Shown: positions 54,877 through 63,488, counted from the stretch's first letter. The stretch is DNA of 64,000 bases from Bacteroidota bacterium (GCA_018266835.1 JAFDZP010000001.1:249283-313282); one strand, 5' to 3'. Notes: generated from the sequence alone by a model not told the origin. Made by a program: numbers and translations.

Positions 54877-56104
54877 ATTTTATAAGCACCATTCTCTTAG
54901 TATCTTCAAATCCGTTCGCGCTTAATTTATAAAAATACATTCCGCTGGAAAGATTATATTTTCCTGCATCGAAAGTTACCGAATAACTTCCTGCGTTCTG
55001 CTTTCCATTTACTAGTTCTGCAATTTCATTTCCAATCAAATCATAAACTTTCAATGTTATGAAATCCGCATTTTGTAATTTGTAATAAATAATCGTCGAA
55101 GGATTAAAGGGATTCGGATAATTCTGCTTCAGCTTAAAATCTTTTACAGCGCTTTGTGTTGGAGTAATTCCCACTAACTGCGAGAGCGGTCTGCGGTAAA
55201 CTCCATTTGTCGGTGCGACATAAACATTCAGTGTAGAATAAACAATTCCATCTGAACGGATTTCTGTATTCGGAGGGAAGCCGTCGTTCATAGGCAGCCA
55301 GTTATTTCCCTGATTGTATGAATAAAATATTCCCTGCGCAGTACCTGCAATTACCCGGTTTGCGTAATATTTTAAAGAATAAATTGCATTGCTTGAAGGG
55401 CTCTGCGAGTAGCATTGTTCCCAGTTAGCTCCGTTATTCGATGTTCTGAAAATTTTAGCATCTGATGTTCCCGCGAATAAATATGTTGGCGAGTTAGTGA
55501 AAGTGAATGCCCACTTTGTTCCTGTAATTCCGCTTGAAACACTCTGCCATGTCTGCCCAAAATTATAAGAGACTTTTACACCTGCAGAATAATTGGAAGC
55601 GAATAAAACATTATCGCGGAAAATTAAATCAACAACCATAGTATCTGCCATTCCTGCTAAATTCCATACTGTTCCTGCATTGGTTGATTTGAACACTCCT
55701 TTATCCGTACCGGCAAAAATTGTTGTTCCGTATCCTGCAAAAGTTTTGACGACTATATTGGCAGGGAAACCTGTGTTTCTCTGTGTCCATGTACTTCCGT
55801 CATCTGGAAGAGTATAAACACCCATTGTATCCAGTCCTGCGTAAACAGTACCGTTAAAATTATACATGCGGTTCACCTGATAGTGATATGTGACATTAGG
55901 CAGTCCGTTCGTGAAAAGATTCCACGATAACCCGCCGTCTGTAGTGCGCGATACTCCGTTCTTGCCTGCATAAATGTTGCCGTCTTTTATCAAAAGGCAG
56001 ACTGCAAAAATATCATAATAGGGACGCTCCCATTGAGCGTAAACAGGGAATACCAAAGAAAAGGATAAAGAAAAAAATAACAGAGCAGTTATTAATTTTT
56101 TCAT
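54875..56104 (-). CDS. T9SS-exported BNR/Asp-box repeat protein (copy 1)
   Basis: This shorter relative (409 residues) has a different signal peptide (ending PVYAQ) and about six Asp-box units (SRTTDGGLSW, FKSTNAGTVW, FRTSNNGANW, FYSYNQGNNW), then the C-terminal T9SS domain starting near 331 (QNYPNPFNPSTIIYYKL). The last 60 residues are nearly identical to those of copy 3, showing exchange or recent duplication of the sorting domain. The 5' leader includes a nested hairpin at 56150-56198. Confidence 0.92.
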   Translation of the reverse strand: MKKLITALLFFSLSFSLVFPVYAQWERPYYDIFAVCLLIKDGNIYAGKNGVSRTTDGGLSWNLFTNGLPNVTYHYQVNRMYNFNGTVYAGLDTMGVYTLPDDGSTWTQRNTGFPANIVVKTFAGYGTTIFAGTDKGVFKSTNAGTVWNLAGMADTMVVDLIFRDNVLFASNYSAGVKVSYNFGQTWQSVSSGITGTKWAFTFTNSPTYLFAGTSDAKIFRTSNNGANWEQCYSQSPSSNAIYSLKYYANRVIAGTAQGIFYSYNQGNNWLPMNDGFPPNTEIRSDGIVYSTLNVYVAPTNGVYRRPLSQLVGITPTQSAVKDFKLKQNYPNPFNPSTIIYYKLQNADFITLKVYDLIGNEIAELVNGKQNAGSYSVTFDAGKYNLSSGMYFYKLSANGFEDTKRMVLIK

Positions 56105-56149
56105 AGGGGAAATTAAGTTTTAAGTAATTAACTTACTATTTTATGTAGT

Positions 56150-56198
56150 CTCACGGCTATAAAATTCTCTTAGAATTTTTTGGAGTAGAAGCCGTGAG
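56150..56198. promoter_or_regulatory. Nested hairpin in the BNR gene 1 leader
   Basis: The outer stem CTCACGGCT (56150-56158) with AGCCGTGAG (56190-56198) is a perfect 9 bp, and an inner stem AAAATTCT (56161-56168) with AGAATTTT (56172-56179) is a perfect 8 bp with a 3-base loop. It lies 46 bases upstream of the leftward start codon. It may be a leader structure or a repeat palindrome. Confidence 0.55.
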
Positions 56199-56362
56199 CG
56201 CTGAAAACAAGCAAAATTAATTACTTTGTTTGATTAAGTGAATTTTTCGTCTTAAGTTAATATGCAAAGGGCATACCAATTTTATTTTCAGCACTCATAT
56301 ATAAATTGGTAAAATAAGGATTAAAAATAAATGAAGAAGATATGTATACAGTTTTTCTCGAG

Positions 56363-56396
56363 ATTCTTCCCCTCCTTTATAAATAGGAGGAAGAAT
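56363..56396. repeat. GGAGG-type short palindrome
   Basis: ATTCTTCCCCTCCT (56363-56376) pairs with AGGAGGAAGAAT (56385-56396) with a two-base bulge. It resembles intergenic palindromic repeats of the CCCCTCC...GGAGG type seen in other Bacteroidota-like genomes. Confidence 0.55.
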
Positions 56397-56557
56397 GTTG
56401 CGCATTTATTAAAATTTTTTCTCCCCCACAAACCCTTTAACATATAACCCTTTTCTACAATTATTCCCACTGATTTTATTAATCTAATACATTATATTCC
56501 AAGTCCATTATTATTTATTGTACAACTAAAAGACCGATGAGATTTCGGTACGATAAA

Positions 56558-57808
56558 ATGAAAAAACTAAACCTTACAATTCTTTTTTTATTAATTTTTG
56601 TATCACAGTCATTTGCGGGGCTTGATTCACTCCGCGTTATGGACTGGAACATCCTCAACTTCGCAGGAACAGATACTTCACGCGTTCATTATTACAGAGA
56701 CGTTATTTCTTATGCTAATCCCGATATTTTTATCTGTCAGGAAATAAGCGGACCTGCTGCAAACCAGGTTTTATTCAATCAGGTATTTCAGTCATTCGCT
56801 CCGGGAGTATATGATACGGTTTCATTCGATATGGGACCAGATACCGGAAATCTTTTATTCTTCAAAAAATCACGCGCGAAATTTATTTCCAATACTCCTA
56901 TAAGGACTGAACTGCGTTACATATCGGAGTTCAAAATGTATATTCCTTACATTGCAGATACAGTAAGATTTTTCAGCTGCCACTTAAAAGCAAGCTCAGG
57001 AACTGCAAATGAAGACCAGCGCGGAAGAGAAGTAGATACGCTCCGATATTACACAAACAGACTTCCTGCCGGAAAATATTTTGTGCTCACCGGTGACTTT
57101 AATATTTATACTTCCAATGAACCTGCCTATAGCAAGCTTCAGGCAATTACAACGGGTGAAGGGCAATTTTACGATCCTATTCAGGGAATGACGGGTACTT
57201 GGAATAACGGCTCATACGCTTTTTACCATACTCAGTCACCGCGTGTTCGTTCGTTCGGCGGCGGAGCTACGGGCGGCATGGATGACAGATTTGACCTTAT
57301 GCTGAACTCAAAAGCATGTACTCTTCCCGCCAATAAATTCTATATGGCTTACACACGTTCAAGATTTTATACAATAGGAAATGACGGTGCGCATTATAAT
57401 GACTCGATTAATAAACTTCCAAACGCATCTGCACCTGTAGCAGTATTGAACGGAATACACTACGCTTCAGACCACTGCCCGATTATGGGAATATACCTTA
57501 TGAATGGCGCAAGCGGAGTTGTAACACAGACTTCGAATGTTGCAAGCGAATTTGGTTTGGGACAGAATTATCCGAATCCTTTTAACCCGACAACAACTAT
57601 TAATTTTGATTTGCCTGTTTCATCTTATGTAAGCTTAACTGTGTTTGATGTTAACGGCCGAGAAGTTATGAATCCTGTTAATGAAAATAAGACGGCGGGT
57701 AAATTTTCCGTGAGCATTGATGCTTCAGCGCTTCCATCAGGAACTTATTTCTACAAGCTAAGCGCAGGCAATTTTGTATCAATGAAGAAGATGATTCTGC
57801 TTAAATAA
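56558..57808 (+). CDS. T9SS-exported endonuclease/exonuclease/phosphatase family protein (copy 1)
   Basis: The start at 56558 is chosen because it gives a normal signal peptide (MKKLNLTILFLLIF, ending SFAG); the frame is open seven codons further. The EEP fold active site is visible: MDWNILNFAG (Asn), CQEISG (Glu metal ligand), GDFNIY (Asp-Asn), and SDHCPIMG (Asp-His). The C-terminal 80 residues are a T9SS type A domain starting at QNYPNPFNPTTTINFDL near 343. The protein is therefore a secreted or surface nuclease or phosphodiesterase of 416 residues. It is followed by heptads and a terminator. Confidence 0.9.
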   Translation: MKKLNLTILFLLIFVSQSFAGLDSLRVMDWNILNFAGTDTSRVHYYRDVISYANPDIFICQEISGPAANQVLFNQVFQSFAPGVYDTVSFDMGPDTGNLLFFKKSRAKFISNTPIRTELRYISEFKMYIPYIADTVRFFSCHLKASSGTANEDQRGREVDTLRYYTNRLPAGKYFVLTGDFNIYTSNEPAYSKLQAITTGEGQFYDPIQGMTGTWNNGSYAFYHTQSPRVRSFGGGATGGMDDRFDLMLNSKACTLPANKFYMAYTRSRFYTIGNDGAHYNDSINKLPNASAPVAVLNGIHYASDHCPIMGIYLMNGASGVVTQTSNVASEFGLGQNYPNPFNPTTTINFDLPVSSYVSLTVFDVNGREVMNPVNENKTAGKFSVSIDASALPSGTYFYKLSAGNFVSMKKMILLK

Positions 57809-57812
57809 TTAT

Positions 57813-57923
57813 AGTTATTAGTTTTTGGTTATTCGCTAGTCGGATTTTTAAAATTATTATACGACTAATCGAATAACGAGCAACGAATAACGGACAACGA
57901 ACAACGAGTAACGATAAACGCAG
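57813..57923. repeat. Two facing heptad arrays after nuclease gene 1
   Basis: The left array (57813-57847) reads AGTTATT, AGTTTTT, GGTTATT, CGCTAGT, CGGATTT. The right array (57861-57923) reads ACGACTA, ATCGAAT, AACGAGC, AACGAAT, AACGGAC, AACGAAC, AACGAGT, AACGATA, AACGCAG. The two are roughly inverted (CTAGTCG versus CGACTAA). This is the longest array in the window and lies between the stop codon and the terminator. Confidence 0.88.
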
Positions 57924-57949
57924 CCGGTAGAAATACTGACTGCTTTTTT
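57920..57949 (+). terminator. Terminator after nuclease gene 1
   Basis: GCAG (57920-57923) pairs with CTGC (57940-57943), a mismatch follows, then five further pairs with a GAAA loop, ending in a run of T. The heptads sit between this hairpin and the stop codon. Confidence 0.7.
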
Positions 57950-58090
57950 ATTTAAAACTTGGGAACGGTATTTGAAAAATAAAGTTTATAATTACAAACA
58001 ACTGAATAACGAAAAATTATACTGATAAAGTCCTCAAAAATCGCTATTTTTAACTGATTTCACCAAAAAACGAACAGAAAGAAATTAATA

Positions 58091-59611
58091 ATGAAAAAAC
58101 TAAAGTACTTATTTCTTTTCATTTTGACCTCATTTGCTCTACAATCGAACTTCGCAGCAACTGATACCTTAAAAGTAATGGATTGGAATATATTGAATTT
58201 TGCAGGAACCGATACTTCCCGCGTACAGTATTACAGAACAGTTATCAGCTCCGTATCACCTGATATTTTTGTTTGTCAGGAAATTAACGGTACAGCCGCA
58301 AACAGAGTACTATTCAGACAGGTGTTTGAAGCATTTGCTCCGGGAATTTACGATACAGTTACATTCGTTGACGGACCTGACTCAGATAATCTTCTCTTCT
58401 TCAAAAAATCCAAAGCTTCATTTATTTCAAATACTGCTCATCATACTGAACTTAGAGATATATCTGAGTTTAAGATGTATATTCCGTATATACTTGATAC
58501 TGTGAGGTTTTTCAGCTGTCACTTAAAGGCAAGCACAGGAACCAGCAATGAAGACCAGCGTGGAAGGGAAGCAGATACGCTAAGATATTTCACAAATCAG
58601 CTGCCTGCCGGAAAATATTTTATGCTTATGGGTGATTTTAATTTTTATAAAGCTTCTGAACCTGCATATATCAGATTACTTGCAGCAGGAGGAATTGACG
58701 GTAAGTTTAACGACCCCATTACAGGTATGACGGGTAACTGGAATTCGGTTGCAGCATACTCACAATATTATACACAGTCTCCGCGTGTGCGTTCATTCGG
58801 CGGCGGCGCAACAGGAGGTATGGATGACAGGTTTGATTTAATACTGCACTCCAATGCATGTCTCAATAGCGCAAATAAATTTTACTATGTACCAAACTCA
58901 CATATAGCATACGGAAATGACGGCAATCATCTTAATGACTCGATTAATAAAATGCCAAACACAGCAGTTTCAGCATCGGTTGCTGACGGAATTCATTATG
59001 CTTCTGACCATATTCCGGTAATATCCAGGTTTGTTTTAAACAATCAGATTGCGCCTGTTGAGCTTTCATCTTTTGTCTCAATTGTTAATGCAAATAATGT
59101 TGAGCTTAAATGGAGCACTGTCTCTGAATTAAATAATTCAGGATTTGAAATTGAAAGAAAATCGGTTTCGGAATGGCAAAAAATTGCTTTCGTTGCAGGT
59201 AATGGAACATCAAATATATCTAACACTTACGCATTTACAGATAAAGCTTTGCAAAGCGGAAGCTATCAATACAGATTAAAACAAATTGACTACAACGGTA
59301 ACTATGAATATTTTAATCTGAACTCTGAAGTACACATAGGTACTCCTGATAAATTTTCGTTATTACAGAATTATCCGAATCCATTCAATCCATCGACTTC
59401 AATTAATTTTAATATTCCTGCTGACGGATTTGTAAGCCTTGCTATATATGATTTAAGCGGTAAAGAAGTTATGAACGTACTACAGGAAAATAAAACTGCA
59501 GGATATTACTCAGTAAATATAAATGCCTCTGCATTGCCTTCAGGAACATATTTCTATCGTATATCGGCAGGGGATTTTACTGCAGTGAGAAAAATGGTGC
59601 TACTTAAATAG
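58091..59611 (+). CDS. T9SS-exported endonuclease/exonuclease/phosphatase family protein (copy 2)
   Basis: This 506-residue tandem paralogue has the same EEP active site: MDWNILNFAG near 31, CQEINGTAAN, GDFNFY and SDHIPVISRF. After the EEP domain (about 25-318) it adds a module of about 90 residues (VELSSFVSIVNANNVELKWSTVSELNNSG, split here; FEIERK, YRLKQIDYNGNYEYF) that copy 1 lacks, matching an Fn3-like surface domain found in Bacteroidota exported proteins. The T9SS domain starts at QNYPNPFNPSTSINFNI near 425. A heptad palindrome with the stop codon follows. Confidence 0.9.
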   Translation: MKKLKYLFLFILTSFALQSNFAATDTLKVMDWNILNFAGTDTSRVQYYRTVISSVSPDIFVCQEINGTAANRVLFRQVFEAFAPGIYDTVTFVDGPDSDNLLFFKKSKASFISNTAHHTELRDISEFKMYIPYILDTVRFFSCHLKASTGTSNEDQRGREADTLRYFTNQLPAGKYFMLMGDFNFYKASEPAYIRLLAAGGIDGKFNDPITGMTGNWNSVAAYSQYYTQSPRVRSFGGGATGGMDDRFDLILHSNACLNSANKFYYVPNSHIAYGNDGNHLNDSINKMPNTAVSASVADGIHYASDHIPVISRFVLNNQIAPVELSSFVSIVNANNVELKWSTVSELNNSGFEIERKSVSEWQKIAFVAGNGTSNISNTYAFTDKALQSGSYQYRLKQIDYNGNYEYFNLNSEVHIGTPDKFSLLQNYPNPFNPSTSINFNIPADGFVSLAIYDLSGKEVMNVLQENKTAGYYSVNINASALPSGTYFYRISAGDFTAVRKMVLLK

Positions 59612-59690
59612 TTTTTCGTTTATTGTTTTTCGTTAATCGTTGTTCGTAATTTTCTTTAAAACGGACAACGATTAACCAATAACGACTAAC
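59612..59690. repeat. Palindromic heptad array at the convergent nuclease / kinase junction
   Basis: The left array (59612-59646) is TTTTTCG, TTTATTG, TTTTTCG, TTAATCG, TTGTTCG; the right array (59663-59690) is GGACAAC, GATTAAC, CAATAAC, GACTAAC. They are approximate inverted repeats. The left array begins directly after the stop codon of the rightward nuclease gene. The stop of the leftward kinase gene (59686-59688) lies inside the right array. Confidence 0.88.
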
Positions 59691-61512
59691 GACCTTCGAT
59701 TGGAATCCTTACAATCATATTAGCTCCTTTACCGGGCTCGCTTTCTGCTTCTATAGTACCGTGAAGTGAATCTACAAGTTTTTTCACAATTGAGAGTCCA
59801 AGTCCTGAAGAATGTTCTCCGCCCGTTGGTCTTGCGCTAAGTTTTGAGAATTGTCTGAAGAGCTTCTTTTTATCTCCTTCGTTGAATCCCGGTCCTTCAT
59901 CTTTCACTTCTATTTTCATAAACTTACCCTCTTCAGATATAGTTATAAAAATATTTTTACCTTTCGGGGAAAATTTGATCGCATTAGAGAAAAGATTATC
60001 AAGAATATTTAACAATGCATCTTTATCCGTATTTACGTATTTATTACTTACCTTATTTTCAAAAATTACATCTATTGATTTATTACCCGTCTGTACTTTA
60101 TAAAATTTTATAAGCTTAATGATTTCCTGATTGATATCAATATTTTCTATCTTAGGCTGCGCTCTGCTTTGCTCCATAGCTGTAGTATCAAGCAGTTTGG
60201 TTACAAAGCCAAGTGATGTTTCTGCAGATTCAAGTATAAGAAGTTTGAAATCGTTTTTTTCTTCCTCTGAAAGTTCAGTTTCGTTTATTAAATACTCAAC
60301 AAGCTGTTTAATATTTCCTATGGGATTTTTAAGGTCATGAACTATATTGCCGAGAGCATCATTCTTTTGCTTTTCATTCTTCAGGATTATTTTTTCAATC
60401 TCAGATAATGCCTGCTTATATAAAATTTCAATTTCTGAATTAAATTTGCCGGTAACTCTGCTTTCTGCTTTTTTATATTCAGCAATTTCATTTGAAACGT
60501 TTTCCCTCTGAATTTTTTTCTCTGCTTCGGTTAACTTGTAAAGAATTTTATTGGCTTTTTCAAAATTTTCTTTCGCTTCGTAAAATTCTAAGTAAGCTTT
60601 ATTTAGATGTAATAACAGGTTTGTTTTAGATTCTATATTTCCCGTTAATTCTTCAGCTGACTTTAAATAGTTTTTCGCTTCCTTTAATATTTTTTTACGT
60701 TTCTCTGTTTTGTAAATTTTCAGATATGTTCTTGCAAGTAAAATGCTGCAGTAAACTAATTCCTCTTTTTGTTCCGTATGGTTGAGAATGTCTGACGATT
60801 TGCTCAGTCTAGCAATTGCATTTTCATAATCACACTGCTCAAAATATATTTTTCCCTCTAAATAATTGCAGAATGCAATTCCCTGCAAGTCATCGAAAAG
60901 TTTTTTTATTTCGATGGAATTTTTAAGATAGCTGATGGCTTGGGAATAATTCTTTAAATGGAAATTGATGGCGGCAATATTCTGATAGACGGTTGATTTA
61001 AGGCGGTTAAGATTTTTATTGTTGAAGATTGCTGCAGCTCTTTGAAAATATATTAAAGCTTCATCATAATCTTTTTTAAATAAAAATATATTTCCTAAGT
61101 TGTTATAAGTAATTGCTGATGCATCTGAATTTTTAATGTCGGAGTTGTATTTATGCGGTCGGCTGCTGTACTCATACGCTTCCTTTATAGATTGAAGATT
61201 TGCTTTTAAAATATACAGGTCAGTGTCTGTTTCTTTTTCAGCAGGGGAGGAGTTAAAAAGCAGCTCAGTATAATACTCAGCTTCTTTGTAGTTAATTGTT
61301 TTGAAGTGCTCCAGAGCGAGTTTTCTTAAGTAATAAGAATAACTTTGAATATCACTCTGATTTTGAAATTCAGGGCTTTCTAATTTTTTAAGAGTGCTTT
61401 CAAAAATCTTTTTAGTCTCTTCGTAGTTATCAGCCTGAACTGACTGTATTTTTTTACATAACCCTCTGATATGTTCTAAGATATCAGATTGTGACTCAGT
61501 ACTTAAAATCAT
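59686..61512 (-). CDS. Soluble TPR-histidine kinase (copy B)
   Basis: The 608-residue protein has no signal peptide or membrane helix, so it is cytoplasmic. Residues of about 60-330 form eight or so tetratricopeptide repeats (AITYNNLGNIFLFKKDYDEALIYFQRA; YQNIAAINFHLKNYSQAISYLKNSIEI), a coiled coil follows, then the kinase: H-box Asp-rich with His392 in IVHDLKNPIGN, N-box DALLNILDNLFSNAIKF, G1 DEGPGF, G2 GLGLSIVKKLVDS. It ends VRIPIEGR. No response regulator is adjacent. Copy C lies 84 bases upstream, and the two are probably one operon. Confidence 0.92.
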   Translation of the reverse strand: MILSTESQSDILEHIRGLCKKIQSVQADNYEETKKIFESTLKKLESPEFQNQSDIQSYSYYLRKLALEHFKTINYKEAEYYTELLFNSSPAEKETDTDLYILKANLQSIKEAYEYSSRPHKYNSDIKNSDASAITYNNLGNIFLFKKDYDEALIYFQRAAAIFNNKNLNRLKSTVYQNIAAINFHLKNYSQAISYLKNSIEIKKLFDDLQGIAFCNYLEGKIYFEQCDYENAIARLSKSSDILNHTEQKEELVYCSILLARTYLKIYKTEKRKKILKEAKNYLKSAEELTGNIESKTNLLLHLNKAYLEFYEAKENFEKANKILYKLTEAEKKIQRENVSNEIAEYKKAESRVTGKFNSEIEILYKQALSEIEKIILKNEKQKNDALGNIVHDLKNPIGNIKQLVEYLINETELSEEEKNDFKLLILESAETSLGFVTKLLDTTAMEQSRAQPKIENIDINQEIIKLIKFYKVQTGNKSIDVIFENKVSNKYVNTDKDALLNILDNLFSNAIKFSPKGKNIFITISEEGKFMKIEVKDEGPGFNEGDKKKLFRQFSKLSARPTGGEHSSGLGLSIVKKLVDSLHGTIEAESEPGKGANMIVRIPIEGR

Positions 61513-61596
61513 ATTATTTAGCTCAAACCGTTGGCCGAAAAAATTAGGGGGTTATATTTTTATAATTTAGTGTATGAGAAGGTACACTTTTAAATT

Positions 61597-63468
61597 TTAA
61601 ATGGGAATTCTTACTATCATACTTGCTCCGTTACCTACTTCACTATCGCACTCAATTTTTCCTTTTAAGGAATCTACAAGCTTCTTTACTATCGATAATC
61701 CTAATCCGGAAGAATGTTCTCCGGCTGTAGGCCTTGCGCTTAATTTTGAAAATTGGTTAAATAATTTTTTTCTGTCTTCATTGGAAAATCCCGGACCTTC
61801 ATCTTTAATCTCAATTTTCAAAAAGTCATCCTCTTTCAATAATCTTATCATAACATTTTTTTGCACGGGTGAAAACTTAATCGCGTTAGAAAATAAATTA
61901 TCTATTATCTGTACCAGGGCATTTTTATCCGAGTGTATTATATTATTTTTCAGTTCGTTCTTCAACTTTACTTCTATTTCTTTCTGCATAGTTTTCAATT
62001 TATACAGACGTATTATTCGCTCGGTTTCGGAAATTATATCAAAATCATTCACATTAAGAGTTATTTTTCCCTGCTCGATTGCAGCATAGTCCAGAAGTTG
62101 CGTAATGAGTTCAAGAGAAGTATCAGCCGATTCAACAATGAATTTTTTAAATTCATTCACTTCAGCATGTGAGTAATTTCCTTCGTCAATCAGAAATTCC
62201 GCTAACAGTTTTATATTGCCGATAGGATTTTTTAAATCGTGAACAACTACTCCGAAAAATTCATTCTTCTGCTTTACAATCTCTTCAAGTTTCTTTATCG
62301 TCTCGGCAAGCTCTACGTTTCGTAACTGATTTATCTCGGCAGTGTGTTTCGCTTCCTTTACCTGAAGTTCTTTTTCAAGCTTTAAAATATCCTCAGTTAC
62401 TTTTTCATTATAAATATCTTTTTCTATCTCATAAAGTTTCTTGTGGAAGTCAAGCGCTTTTTCTAAGTTACCGAGAATCTCATAAAGAGAAGAAAGATTT
62501 TTATATATCAGAGACAAAGTGTACTTTGAATTCACTCTTTGCGCCGTAAAAAGAGATTCCAGAAAATATTTTTCTGCCTTAGTCAGCAACGCTTTTTCTT
62601 TCTGTCCTTCTGTTAAATATTTATCAACATACGTTTTCCCGAGATGCATATTGGAATAAAATATCCCGTTCTTATCGTCAAGCTTCGTTTGTATCTCAAG
62701 CGATTCCCTATAATATTTTAGTGCTATATCAAATTCCTTTGCATCCAGATGTATATCACCCGTTAAAAATTTGCAGACTGCAACTCCGAACTGGTCATTT
62801 ATTTCCACTTTCAGTTTCTCAGCTTCGGCAAGGCAATTTAGTGCATTCGGATAATCTTCTCTGTGAATATATATCGATGCCATGTTCTGAAGTACATTGG
62901 ATTTGTTCATCTTCTGGTCAACCTGATTAAAATAAAACAAAGCCTTTTCATAATGGGGGATTGCCTCATCAAAATTTTTCTGAAATAAAAATACGTTGCC
63001 GATATTATTATTTGTGCTTCCCATTCCTTCCAGATTATCTAACTCCTTAAAAATTTCCAGCGCAGAAGTAGAGCACTTCATAGATTCAGTATAATCACCA
63101 AGGTCGGAATGTATATTACCCAGCTGCAGCAGTGCGTTAGCCTTCATCAGATTATCACTGTAATATACTGAAGCGGTTTCAAGCAGTGCTGTGTAGTGCA
63201 GAGCCTTTTCATATTTTGAAGAATAAAAATGAACATTTGAAAGATGTGTAAGAATTGTAGTATAAGCGTGCTTATACTCTTTTGAGTTCCTGTCGGAATT
63301 CAATTTTTCAAGCCGTTCAAGCAGATTTTCAAGTCGTAAGATAGTACCAACAAAATCGCTGCGGCGTAATTTTTCTGCATGGTTCAAATCCTCAGATATT
63401 TTCTGAAGACTATCCACAGAAGAATTATTGCCCGACTCTCTGTTAGTTGGGATATTTAACTCTTTCAT
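61597..63468 (-). CDS. Soluble TPR-histidine kinase (copy C)
   Basis: This 623-residue paralogue has the same order: TPRs at about 80-370 (ALLQLGNIHSDLGDYTESMKCSTSALEI; GSTNNNIGNVFLFQKNFDEAIPHYEKALFYF), a coiled coil, then the kinase with His410 in VVHDLKNPIGN, N-box NALVQIIDNLFSNAIKF, G1 DEGPGF and G2 GLGLSIVKKLVDS. It ends VRIPI without the EGR tail of copy B. No transmembrane segment exists. It is the first gene of the pair and has a hairpin-rich 5' leader at 63489-63554. Likely signals are internal and sensed by TPRs. Confidence 0.92.
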   Translation of the reverse strand: MKELNIPTNRESGNNSSVDSLQKISEDLNHAEKLRRSDFVGTILRLENLLERLEKLNSDRNSKEYKHAYTTILTHLSNVHFYSSKYEKALHYTALLETASVYYSDNLMKANALLQLGNIHSDLGDYTESMKCSTSALEIFKELDNLEGMGSTNNNIGNVFLFQKNFDEAIPHYEKALFYFNQVDQKMNKSNVLQNMASIYIHREDYPNALNCLAEAEKLKVEINDQFGVAVCKFLTGDIHLDAKEFDIALKYYRESLEIQTKLDDKNGIFYSNMHLGKTYVDKYLTEGQKEKALLTKAEKYFLESLFTAQRVNSKYTLSLIYKNLSSLYEILGNLEKALDFHKKLYEIEKDIYNEKVTEDILKLEKELQVKEAKHTAEINQLRNVELAETIKKLEEIVKQKNEFFGVVVHDLKNPIGNIKLLAEFLIDEGNYSHAEVNEFKKFIVESADTSLELITQLLDYAAIEQGKITLNVNDFDIISETERIIRLYKLKTMQKEIEVKLKNELKNNIIHSDKNALVQIIDNLFSNAIKFSPVQKNVMIRLLKEDDFLKIEIKDEGPGFSNEDRKKLFNQFSKLSARPTAGEHSSGLGLSIVKKLVDSLKGKIECDSEVGNGASMIVRIPI

Positions 63469-63488
63469 AATAGTAGTACACTTTTTCT

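Larger units (their letters stand above)
56105..56557. other. Long divergent intergenic region with hairpins
   Basis: No gene is supported in these 453 bases. It lies between the start of BNR gene 1 and the start of the first nuclease-like gene. It holds a nested hairpin at 56150-56198, an inverted repeat of AATTTT..CAGC(A/G)CTC type (56195-56217 with 56278-56296), and a GGAGG-rich hairpin at 56363-56396. A 38-codon ATG frame at 56331-56447 is treated as doubtful. Confidence 0.7.

Noticed and set aside
56331-56447. 38-codon ATG frame with an AAGGA about 10 bases upstream
   Set aside because: The reading frame runs through the GGAGG palindromic repeat and the peptide shows no family pattern or signal peptide. 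It is more likely chance coding in repeat DNA.
50547-59690. Heptad arrays as CRISPR
   Set aside because: The repeating unit is 7 nt with no spacers, so no CRISPR structure exists. No cas genes are present.
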